Shown piece after piece: positions 1 to 5,639 of a stretch of 12,549 nt of DNA (its first letter is position 1; each line of letters begins with the position of its first letter). Position numbers and translations under genes: made by a program. The stretch lies in NCBI GenBank assembly GCA_041629655.1, contig JBFKMV010000157.1, forward strand, positions 1-12,549. The letters run 5' to 3'. Under the pieces are notes generated by a model. It was not told where the DNA came from. It saw only the letters and a program-made list of their open reading frames with translations, and searched no databases. The DNA is from JBFKMV01 sp041629655 (GTDB lineage Bacteria; Acidobacteriota; Polarisedimenticolia; Polarisedimenticolales; Polarisedimenticolaceae).

Positions 1-1055
1 CGCTCGGCGTCGTAGAGCAGCTCGGCGAACAACGGCCGGTCCGAGATCTCCAGGTCGTACCGTGACGCCCCGGCGATGCGCTCCCAGCTCAGGTTGACCT
101 TGATCGACCCCGGGTTCTCGTGGGCGAACACCTTCTGGTCCGACGGTGAGATCAGCCGCGGCACGCCCGGCAGCAGCTCCTTTGCCGACAGCTTGCCGGA
201 ATCGCCGGTGCGCACGCGCTCGCCGGCCACGACGTGTTCCTTGCGCTTCGGGGTCGAGACCTCGATCTTGCCCTGGAACACGTCGAACGCGCTGGTCCCC
301 TGCTGCTTGTCGTAGGCCACGCGGAACGCGCCTTCGTCGCGCGACTGCGCGGTGGCCTTGTCGGTGACGACCTCGTGGAACGAACCTTCCACGTTCCGCT
401 TCTGCGTCGAAGCCAGTACCTCGCCCCAGTTCAGCTTCTCGCGCACGCGGCGCACCTTGGTCACCGGATCCTCGTACAGGTCGCGGATCTCCAGCAGCGA
501 GCCCGGCTCGATCGTCGTCAGCGTGCCGTCGAAGTAGATCAGCTGTGCCGACGCGGAGGACGACGTCTTGACCTGGTCGCCGACGTCGAGCACCATCTTG
601 TTGGTCGCCGACTCCCAGGCGAACTCGCCGGCGCGTTTGACGCGGACGTCACCCTCCAGGCGGTAGAACCGCACCAGGCTGCGGCTCTCCGTCCCGCCGG
701 CCAGGTCGACCGCCTTCTGGGACAGGTTCTCGGAGCGGATCGCGGCGATGCGCGCGTCGTCGTAGCGCCCCCGGTCGAACTCGGTCCGCCCCTCGTCCAG
801 CGCCGCGCGGGCGTTGGCCCGGATCTGTTCCAGCCGCTCGTCGCCGCGGAGCGCCTCGGTGCGGGCCAGCGCCGTGGTGGCGCGCGCGAGCGCTTCCGCC
901 GCGGCGTTCCGCGGTCCCGCGGCGTAGCTGCCGAACCACACGTAGCCGGCCGCGAGCGCCCCGCCGAGCACCACCACCGCGAGGATCACGCTGCGGTAGG
1001 TGACGTTGAACCACTCGATCTGGAACCCGCTCTTGTTGAAGGTCCTGGTGGCCAT
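1..1055 (-). CDS. FecR-domain membrane protein, C-terminus beyond the window
   Basis: The frame is open from an ATG at 1053-1055 to the window edge, giving 351 residues without a stop; the 3' end is missing. A short basic N-terminus is followed by one membrane segment (about residues 23-42, rich in V, L, G and A). Next is an Ala/Arg/Glu-rich helical stretch (about 45-125) with a TPR-like pattern. A FecR-like beta domain follows at about 130-285, with the typical 'VKTSSSASAQLIYFDGT' run and a 'LEIRDL' strand. The last visible part ('WERIAGASRYDLEIS') resembles the start of a fibronectin-III-like repeat. FecR domains are known from sigma-regulator proteins and from envelope proteins of many phyla; no sigma factor is visible here, so an envelope structural or sensory role is inference. 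The start is supported by the position of the membrane segment; the nearest strong purine run (GGGAGGGAG) lies 15 bases upstream, further than usual. A -10-like TACATT (complement of 1108-1113) has no convincing -35. Confidence 0.82.
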   Translation of the reverse strand, partial: MATRTFNKSGFQIEWFNVTYRSVILAVVVLGGALAAGYVWFGSYAAGPRNAAAEALARATTALARTEALRGDERLEQIRANARAALDEGRTEFDRGRYDDARIAAIRSENLSQKAVDLAGGTESRSLVRFYRLEGDVRVKRAGEFAWESATNKMVLDVGDQVKTSSSASAQLIYFDGTLTTIEPGSLLEIRDLYEDPVTKVRRVREKLNWGEVLASTQKRNVEGSFHEVVTDKATAQSRDEGAFRVAYDKQQGTSAFDVFQGKIEVSTPKRKEHVVAGERVRTGDSGKLSAKELLPGVPRLISPSDQKVFAHENPGSIKVNLSWERIAGASRYDLEISDRPLFAELLYDAE

Positions 1056-1142
1056 GTGTCCCGAGCCGCACTCCCTCCCATTGCGATCCTGTGACCGCCG
1101 GGGAGCGAATGTAGTCCCTGGACGGCGCCCGAACCACCCGCC

Positions 1143-1171
1143 TTGCCGGGTTTCCGCGGCTGCGATAGATT
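1143..1171 (+). promoter_or_regulatory. Candidate sigma-70 promoter for the PpiD-like gene
   Basis: TTGCCG (1143-1148), a 17-base spacer, and TAGATT (1166-1171). The expected start near 1178 leaves a leader of about 35 bases containing the GGAG ribosome binding site at 1201-1204. Box matches are moderate (4 of 6 each), but spacing and position fit. Predicted by eye. Confidence 0.4.
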
Positions 1172-1212
1172 TACGTTTTTGCAATGACCCCCCGGGACCC
1201 GGAGACCACGAG

Positions 1213-3141
1213 ATGCTGAACAACCTGCGGGAGAGTTTCAAGAAAAAGCCCTATTTGAAGTGGGTGATGTGGCTGACCGCTTTCTCGCTGACCATGTATC
1301 TCGGGTACTACTTCATCGAGGACACGCCGGGCCAGGGCCCCGGCAGCGAGGAGTGGGCCGCCCGGGTCAACGGCGAGACGATCCCGGCGACCCGCTTCCT
1401 GACCGAGGCGCGCAACCGCGACGCGCGGTACCGCCAGCTGCTCGGCGAGCAGTACGAGGCGATGAAGGAACGGATCCGGCTGGGCGATGAGGTGCTGCGG
1501 GACCTGGTGGCGGTGGAGATCCAGCGCCAGGAGGCGGAGAAGCTGGGCCTGCGCGCGACGCCCCAGGAGGTCGCCCGGGAGATCGTCGAGAGCCCCTCGT
1601 TCCAGGACGAGACCGGCAACTTCATCGGCCGCGAGCGCTACGCGCAGGTGATCGAGCGGCAGATCCCCGGCGGCGTGGCGGCCTTCGAGCAGCTCGTCGC
1701 GCAGGACGTCCAGGCGCGCAAGTGGCGCAACCTGGTCACCGAGCCGGCGCTGGTCGCCAACGCCGAGGTCGAGGAGCTGTACCGGCAGCGCTACGAGAAG
1801 ACGACCATCGACTACGTGCTCGTGCGGACCCAGGACCAGGCGCTCGATTCCGCGGTCTCGGACGACGAGCTGCGGCGCTGGTACGACACCCACCCCGCCA
1901 GCTACGAGCGGCCCGCGGGCCGCAAGGTCGCGGTCGCGCTCGTGGAGCGCCAGACCGTGGCCAACCAGATCCAGATCGCCGACGAGGAGGTTGCCGCGTA
2001 CTACGAGGCCAACCGGCAGAGCTTCAGCCACCCCGAGCAGCGGCGGGCCCGCCACATCCTGCTCGACGTCGACGTCAACGCGCCGGAGGCCGAGGTCGAA
2101 GCGACCCGGCGCAAGGCCGAGCAGCTGCTGCAGCGGATCAAGGGCGGCGAGGACTTCGCCGCGCTGGCCGCGGTCGAGTCCCAGGATCCGACCAGCGCGG
2201 TGCGGGGCGGCGACCTGGGCTTCTTCGGTCGGAACCAGATGGTCGGACCGTTCGACCAGGCGGTGTTCGAGACCCCGGTCGGCGAGTTCGCGCCGGTGGT
2301 CCGCACCGATTTCGGCTTCCACGTGATCGAGGTCACCGACGAGCGGCCGGCCGGCGAGGCGCCGCTGGCGGAGGTCCGCGAGGAGCTGCGGCGCCGGCTC
2401 GGTCTGCAGCGCGCCGCGCAGCGGGTCGACGAGATCGCGACGCGGATCAGCTCGGAGGCGGAGACGCCGCAGCAGCTGCGGGACGTCGCCACGCGCGAGG
2501 GGGTCTCGGTGCGCTCGATGACGGTCCGCCCGGGCGACCCGCTGCCCGAGCTCGGCCCGTTCCCCGGCTTCCTCGACGCGGTGATGGCGCTCGAGACCGG
2601 TGCGGTCAGCCGTCCGCTGGGCGTCAGCCGCGGGGCGGCCGTCGTGGCGGTCGAGGAGCTGATCGGCAAGACCGTGACGCCGTTCGAAGAGGTGAAAGCG
2701 CAGGTCAAGGCCGACCTGCTGAACCAGCGTCTGCGCGATACCGCGCGGCGCCGGGCCGAGCAGGCGTTCGCCGGTGCGAAGACGATCGCCGACGTGGCCA
2801 AGCGGCTCGAGCTCGAGCAGAAGAGCTCCCGCGACCTCGCGCCCGGCGACACGATCCCGGGCACCGGCGGCCCCTCGGCCGAGCTGCGCCGCGCGTTGTT
2901 CGGCCCCGACGCGGCGGTCGGCAGACGCGGCGTGGCCGACGTCCCGGGCGGCACGCTGGTCTACGAGATCACGCGGCGCGAGCCGTTCGATCCCGCGGCG
3001 TTCGAGCAGGCCCGCCCGGCGCTGCGCAGCGAGCTGCTGGAGCAGCGGCGCGAAGCGCTGCTGCAGTCGATCCTGGGCGAGCTGGTCGAGGCCTACGAGG
3101 TCGAGATCAACCAGCCGCTGATCGACCGCGTCAGCGGCTGA
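1213..3141 (+). CDS. Membrane-anchored peptidyl-prolyl cis-trans isomerase (PpiD/SurA-like parvulin)
   Basis: 642 residues, close to the length of E. coli PpiD (about 620). The N-terminus 'MLNNLRESFKKKPYLKW' is basic and is followed by one membrane segment (about 17-35), so the bulk should lie in the periplasm, anchored to the inner membrane. Residues about 45-270 look like the SurA/PpiD N-terminal chaperone region. Residues about 277-379 form a complete parvulin domain: it begins 'RRARHILLDV', contains 'GGDLGFFGRNQMVGPFDQAVF' split by loops, and ends 'DFGFHVIEVTDERP', so both conserved histidines are present. A region at about 445-490 resembles a degenerate parvulin half without those histidines. 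The C-terminus is charged and helical. The expected role is folding of exported proteins. The start ATG at 1213 has GGAG eight bases upstream and immediately precedes the anchor; an in-frame extension upstream overlaps the promoter and lacks any family feature. Confidence 0.9.
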   Translation: MLNNLRESFKKKPYLKWVMWLTAFSLTMYLGYYFIEDTPGQGPGSEEWAARVNGETIPATRFLTEARNRDARYRQLLGEQYEAMKERIRLGDEVLRDLVAVEIQRQEAEKLGLRATPQEVAREIVESPSFQDETGNFIGRERYAQVIERQIPGGVAAFEQLVAQDVQARKWRNLVTEPALVANAEVEELYRQRYEKTTIDYVLVRTQDQALDSAVSDDELRRWYDTHPASYERPAGRKVAVALVERQTVANQIQIADEEVAAYYEANRQSFSHPEQRRARHILLDVDVNAPEAEVEATRRKAEQLLQRIKGGEDFAALAAVESQDPTSAVRGGDLGFFGRNQMVGPFDQAVFETPVGEFAPVVRTDFGFHVIEVTDERPAGEAPLAEVREELRRRLGLQRAAQRVDEIATRISSEAETPQQLRDVATREGVSVRSMTVRPGDPLPELGPFPGFLDAVMALETGAVSRPLGVSRGAAVVAVEELIGKTVTPFEEVKAQVKADLLNQRLRDTARRRAEQAFAGAKTIADVAKRLELEQKSSRDLAPGDTIPGTGGPSAELRRALFGPDAAVGRRGVADVPGGTLVYEITRREPFDPAAFEQARPALRSELLEQRREALLQSILGELVEAYEVEINQPLIDRVSG

Positions 3142-3169
3142 CCGGGCGAGGGGCCCGCCGATCACGGTC

Positions 3170-3197
3170 TCGTCACCGGCGCGACGTTTTTTACTAT
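3170..3197 (+). promoter_or_regulatory. Weak candidate promoter for the TPR gene
   Basis: TCGTCA (3170-3175), a 16-base spacer, and TACTAT (3192-3197) in the 131-base gap after the PpiD-like gene. The same place holds a four-base stem CGTC/GACG (3171-3174 and 3183-3186) followed by six Ts (3187-3192), so part of it could instead be a weak terminator of the upstream gene. The two readings are not exclusive. The rest of the gap shows no gene. Confidence 0.3.
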
Positions 3198-3272
3198 CGA
3201 CCGCCAGCGGGGATCGACCGATACTTCCAGTGCCGGCGCGGGAAAGCTCCGCCGCCGCACCGGGAGTCATCG

Positions 3273-3761
3273 ATGCTGGTCAACGCTGCCGAAGAGAGCT
3301 TCCGGCGCGGCAAGTCGGCGCTGGAGAACGACAGGCTGCTGGAGGCCACCGCGCTGTTCGAGGCGGCGATCGAGCTGGAGCGCCGCCTGCGGCAGCAGCG
3401 CATCCAGGCCCGCTACCTCTCGTTCTACGGCCGCTGCCTGGCCGAGCTGGGCTCGCGGGTCCACGAGGGCGTGCAGTTCTGCCGCGAGGCCCGCGAGATG
3501 GAGCCCTACGACCCCGACCACTACTGGAACCTCGGGGTCGCGCTGCTGGTGGCCGGGCGCAAGCGTCCGGCGTTCGAGGCGCTCAGCGCCGGGCTGGCGA
3601 TGCAGCGCGGTCACCAGGGCATCCGCGCCGCGCTGACGCGGATGGGCCGGCGGCGGCGACCGGTGCTGCGCTTCCTCGACCGCAACCACCCGATCAACGT
3701 GCTGCTGGGCCGGATGAGCTTCCGCCGCGACGGCGGCGAAGGCATCTCCGTCCGGCGCTGA
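3273..3761 (+). CDS. Small TPR-repeat protein with a basic C-terminal tail
   Basis: 162 residues, soluble, no signal peptide. Residues about 6-110 form helical tetratricopeptide-type repeats: 'ESFRRGKSALENDRLLEATA' is a first unit, and the 'YDPDHYWNLGVALLVAGR' segment is a clear TPR signature with the Trp/Leu/Gly/Ala pattern. TPRs normally bind protein partners; none is identifiable from the neighbourhood. After about residue 122 the chain becomes strongly basic ('RMGRRRRPVLRFLDRNHP') and ends in a short hydrophobic-basic tail, which may bind nucleic acid or membrane (inference). The ATG at 3273 has GGGAG six bases upstream. It lies in the same direction as the PpiD-like gene but 131 bases away, with a possible promoter of its own. 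Confidence 0.8.
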   Translation: MLVNAAEESFRRGKSALENDRLLEATALFEAAIELERRLRQQRIQARYLSFYGRCLAELGSRVHEGVQFCREAREMEPYDPDHYWNLGVALLVAGRKRPAFEALSAGLAMQRGHQGIRAALTRMGRRRRPVLRFLDRNHPINVLLGRMSFRRDGGEGISVRR

Positions 3762-3778
3762 GCGGCCCGCCGTCTCAG
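3758..3778. terminator. Possible bidirectional hairpin between convergent genes
   Basis: CTGAG-CGG (3758-3765) pairs with CCG-CTCAG (3770-3772 and 3774-3778) around a four-base loop, with one bulged T. The left arm contains the TGA stop of the TPR gene; the right arm contains the stop of the dGTPase gene read from the other strand. There is no T-run on either side, so classic intrinsic termination is uncertain. Confidence 0.3.
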
Positions 3779-4932
3779 ACCCGCACGGTCGGGTCGAACA
3801 GGCGCTGGTACTCGTCGACGGCGTAACGATCGGTCATCCCGGCGATGTAGTCGGCGATCGTCCGCTCCAGCCCCTCGCGCTCGCCGCGCCGCCGCGTGTC
3901 GTCGGGCAACAGCCGCGGGTTCTCCCGGTAGCGCCCGAACAGCGCCTGCAGGATTCGGCTGGCCTTGTCCTTCATGCGCTCGATGCGGTGGTGGCGGTAC
4001 AGGTGCTCGTGCAGGAAACCCTTCAGCACGCGGTTCGCGGCGGACACCTCCTCCGACAGTCCCGCCAGCGGGCGCCCGGCCCGCCGCACGTCGTCGACGC
4101 CGCTCACGCCCGCCCGCGCGACGTTGCGACGGGTGGTCTCGATCAGGTCGGTCACCAGGCGGTCGATCAGGCTCCGCAGCGCCTCGGCGCAGGCGAACTT
4201 CTCCGGCCGCGCGGAGAGCCGCCGGCGCGCCAGCCGGAACGGATCGCCGAACAGCGGCACCGCCCGCGCCAGCTCCTCCGCGTCGAGTAGCGCCGACTCG
4301 AAGCCGTCGTCGATGTCGTGGTGGTTGTAGGCGATCTCGTCGACCAGGTCGATCAGCTGCGACTCCAGCGGCGGCTGGAGCTCCGGGGCGTACTCGGCGA
4401 ACTCCGGCGCGGCCTCGACGTCGATCGACCCGGAGTGCTTGGCGACGCCCTCGCGGATCTCCCAGCTCAGGTTCAGGCCGGGGAAGGCCGGATAGCGGTC
4501 CTCGAGCTGCTCGACGATCCGCAGCGTCTGGCGGTTGTGGTTGAACCCGCCGTGACCGTCCATCAGCCGGTCCAGCACGTCCTCGCCGAGATGGCCGAAC
4601 GGCGTGTGGCCGAGGTCGTGGCTCAGCGCCAACGACTCGACGAGGTCCTCGTTGAGCGACAGCGCGCGCGCCACCGTGCGGCCGATCTGGCTGACCTCGA
4701 TGCTGTGGGTCAGGCGGGTCCGGTAATGGTCGCCCTCGTGGTTGACGAAGACCTGGGTCTTGTACTCCAGCCGCCGGAAGGCCCGGCAGTGGATGATCCG
4801 ATCGCGGTCGCGCTGGTACACCGAGCGGTAGGGATGCTCGTGCTCGGGGTGGCGGCGGCCCCGCGAGTCGGACGAGCGCTGGGCGTGGTCCGCGAGGTGC
4901 CGCTCCGCGTCGACGGGAACGCCGGAGTCCAT
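3775..4932 (-). CDS. dgt: Deoxyguanosinetriphosphate triphosphohydrolase-like protein (HD superfamily)
   Basis: 385 residues, the usual length of the shorter dGTPase-like family. It should hydrolyse dNTPs (classically dGTP) to nucleoside and triphosphate, tuning the DNA precursor pool. The family N-terminal block 'RDRDRIIHCRAFRRLEYKTQ' (residues about 41-60) is intact. The HD metal site is complete: H76 in 'RLTHSIEVSQ', H105-D106 in 'LALSHDLGHTPFGH', and D198 in 'LVDEIAYNHHDIDDG'. The C-terminal 'IADYIAGMTDRYA' block is also typical. It lies 51 bases behind the Fe-S carrier gene on the same strand. No ribosome binding site precedes the ATG at 4930-4932; a promoter-like pair ends eight bases before it, so a leaderless transcript is likely (see promoter entry). 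Actual substrate preference cannot be read from sequence. Confidence 0.93.
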   Translation of the reverse strand: MDSGVPVDAERHLADHAQRSSDSRGRRHPEHEHPYRSVYQRDRDRIIHCRAFRRLEYKTQVFVNHEGDHYRTRLTHSIEVSQIGRTVARALSLNEDLVESLALSHDLGHTPFGHLGEDVLDRLMDGHGGFNHNRQTLRIVEQLEDRYPAFPGLNLSWEIREGVAKHSGSIDVEAAPEFAEYAPELQPPLESQLIDLVDEIAYNHHDIDDGFESALLDAEELARAVPLFGDPFRLARRRLSARPEKFACAEALRSLIDRLVTDLIETTRRNVARAGVSGVDDVRRAGRPLAGLSEEVSAANRVLKGFLHEHLYRHHRIERMKDKASRILQALFGRYRENPRLLPDDTRRRGEREGLERTIADYIAGMTDRYAVDEYQRLFDPTVRV

Positions 4933-4940
4933 GGCCCGGC

Positions 4941-4970
4941 AGGGTAACGGCCGCGGCGCGGCCCGGTCAA
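4941..4970 (-). promoter_or_regulatory. Candidate leaderless promoter for the dGTPase gene
   Basis: On the minus strand: TTGACC (complement of 4965-4970), an 18-base spacer, and TACCCT (complement of 4941-4946), then eight bases to the ATG. A transcript starting about seven bases after the -10 box would begin at or next to the ATG, and no purine-rich binding site is present. The -35 is a 5-of-6 match; the -10 fits only TAnnnT. Confidence 0.45.
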
Positions 4971-4983
4971 GGGCGGACGACGG

Positions 4984-5307
4984 TCAGACCGAGAAGCTGT
5001 TGCCGCAACCGCAGGTGCCTGCGGCCTTGGGGTTTTCGATCTTGAACCCCGAGCCGTTGAGGCCTTCCACGTAGTCGACGCTGACGTCGTCGAGGTACAT
5101 CCGGGACATCGGATCGAGGTACACGGGCAGGCCGTCGAACTCGAGTACCTGGTCGTCCGGCCGCCGGTCGCCCTCGAAGGTCAACCCGTACTCGAACCCC
5201 GCACAGCCGCCGCCCTTGACGGCGATCCGCAAACCGTGGCCCTGCTTGTCCTCGGCCGCGAGCAACTGCTTGACCTTGCTGACGGCCCTGTCGGTCAACT
5301 GGAGCAT
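4984..5307 (-). CDS. erpA: A-type iron-sulfur cluster carrier protein (ErpA/IscA/HesB family)
   Basis: 107 residues, the full length of the family. It should receive Fe-S clusters from a scaffold and pass them to apo-proteins in the cytoplasm. All three cysteine ligands are present: C35 in 'VKGGGCAGFEYG', and C99 and C101 in the C-terminal 'TCGCGNSF' motif. The 'YLDPMSRMYLDDVSVDY' segment is closer to ErpA than to IscA, so the symbol is a best guess within the A-type family. The start chosen is the ATG at 5305-5307, with GGGAGG placed nine bases upstream; an upstream GTG in frame (5341-5343) would add a 12-residue extension not seen in the family and is rejected. It is transcribed toward the dGTPase gene. 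No other isc/suf gene is in the window. Confidence 0.93.
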   Translation of the reverse strand: MLQLTDRAVSKVKQLLAAEDKQGHGLRIAVKGGGCAGFEYGLTFEGDRRPDDQVLEFDGLPVYLDPMSRMYLDDVSVDYVEGLNGSGFKIENPKAAGTCGCGNSFSV

Positions 5308-5358
5308 CGACCGTAGCCTCCCGGCGCCGGTTCGCGGCGCCACCGGTACTCGGGATTC

Positions 5359-5387
5359 AAGGTAAGACAGGCCCCGGGCCCTGTCAA
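5359..5387 (-). promoter_or_regulatory. Strong sigma-70-type promoter for the Fe-S carrier gene
   Basis: On the minus strand: a perfect TTGACA (complement of 5382-5387), a 17-base spacer, and TACCTT (complement of 5359-5364). The start would be near 5352, giving a leader of about 45 bases that contains the GGGAGG site. It is the best -35 match in the window. Confidence 0.6.
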
Positions 5388-5395
5388 ACCCGGCC

Positions 5396-5425
5396 TTGCG
5401 GCCTGCTCGGGCGTTCCGCTATGCT
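5396..5425 (+). promoter_or_regulatory. Candidate promoter for the 60-residue protein
   Basis: TTGCGG (5396-5401), an 18-base spacer, and TATGCT (5420-5425), about 28 bases before the start codon. It is back-to-back with the Fe-S carrier promoter; the two -35 boxes are eight bases apart, so the two polymerases could compete. Confidence 0.35.
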
Positions 5426-5453
5426 CCCCGCCCGTCAGGGAGAGAGCAAGCCG

Positions 5454-5636
5454 ATGAGCACCTCGGACCGCATCCAGCTGCAGCTCGTGCTGCCGTACAA
5501 GTTCGAGCCGCGTCGCGACCCGCGGATCCGCGGTTATCTCGAGCGCGGCTACCGGATCGTCGTGCTCCAGCGGCTCAGCGACCGCGAGGCCGTGGTGACC
5601 CTGGAGCCCCCCCGGCGGCCGGAACCCGCCCCGTAG
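5454..5636 (+). CDS. Small uncharacterised protein (60 residues)
   Basis: I do not recognise a family. The ATG at 5454 is preceded by a good AGGGAGAG site and, further up, by a plausible promoter, which argues that this short frame is real. The chain is soluble, Arg-rich, and has an amphipathic beta-like pattern in 'RIQLQLVLPYKFEP' and 'YRIVVLQRLSDREAVVTL', suggesting one compact small domain. The end (from about residue 51) is a Pro/Arg/Glu tail. A run of seven Cs (5607-5613) lies at the beginning of that tail, so a sequencing slip there would alter only the last residues. The gene ends three bases before the end of the convergent Kbl fusion gene. Confidence 0.6.
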   Translation: MSTSDRIQLQLVLPYKFEPRRDPRIRGYLERGYRIVVLQRLSDREAVVTLEPPRRPEPAP

Positions 5637-5639
5637 CGC

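Noticed and set aside
649..1137. Minus-strand 162-codon frame overlapping the FecR gene
   Set aside because: It is out of frame with the FecR-domain protein and reads as Arg/Gly-rich noise; the frame used here gives a membrane segment and a recognisable domain.
3171..3192. Four-base stem followed by six Ts as an intrinsic terminator of the PpiD-like gene
   Set aside because: The stem is too short and the T-run overlaps the -10 region of the next gene; noted only within the promoter entry.
1171..3270. Long minus-strand open frame (about 700 codons) opposite the PpiD-like gene
   Set aside because: It is a GC-rich shadow: rich in Leu, Arg and Asp without motifs, no ribosome binding site, and wholly antisense to a clear parvulin gene.
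1722..3272. Plus-strand frame +1 to the PpiD-like gene that joins the TPR gene
   Set aside because: The upstream part is an out-of-frame Arg/Gly/Ala-rich shadow; only the portion from 3273, with its own ribosome binding site, is a real gene.
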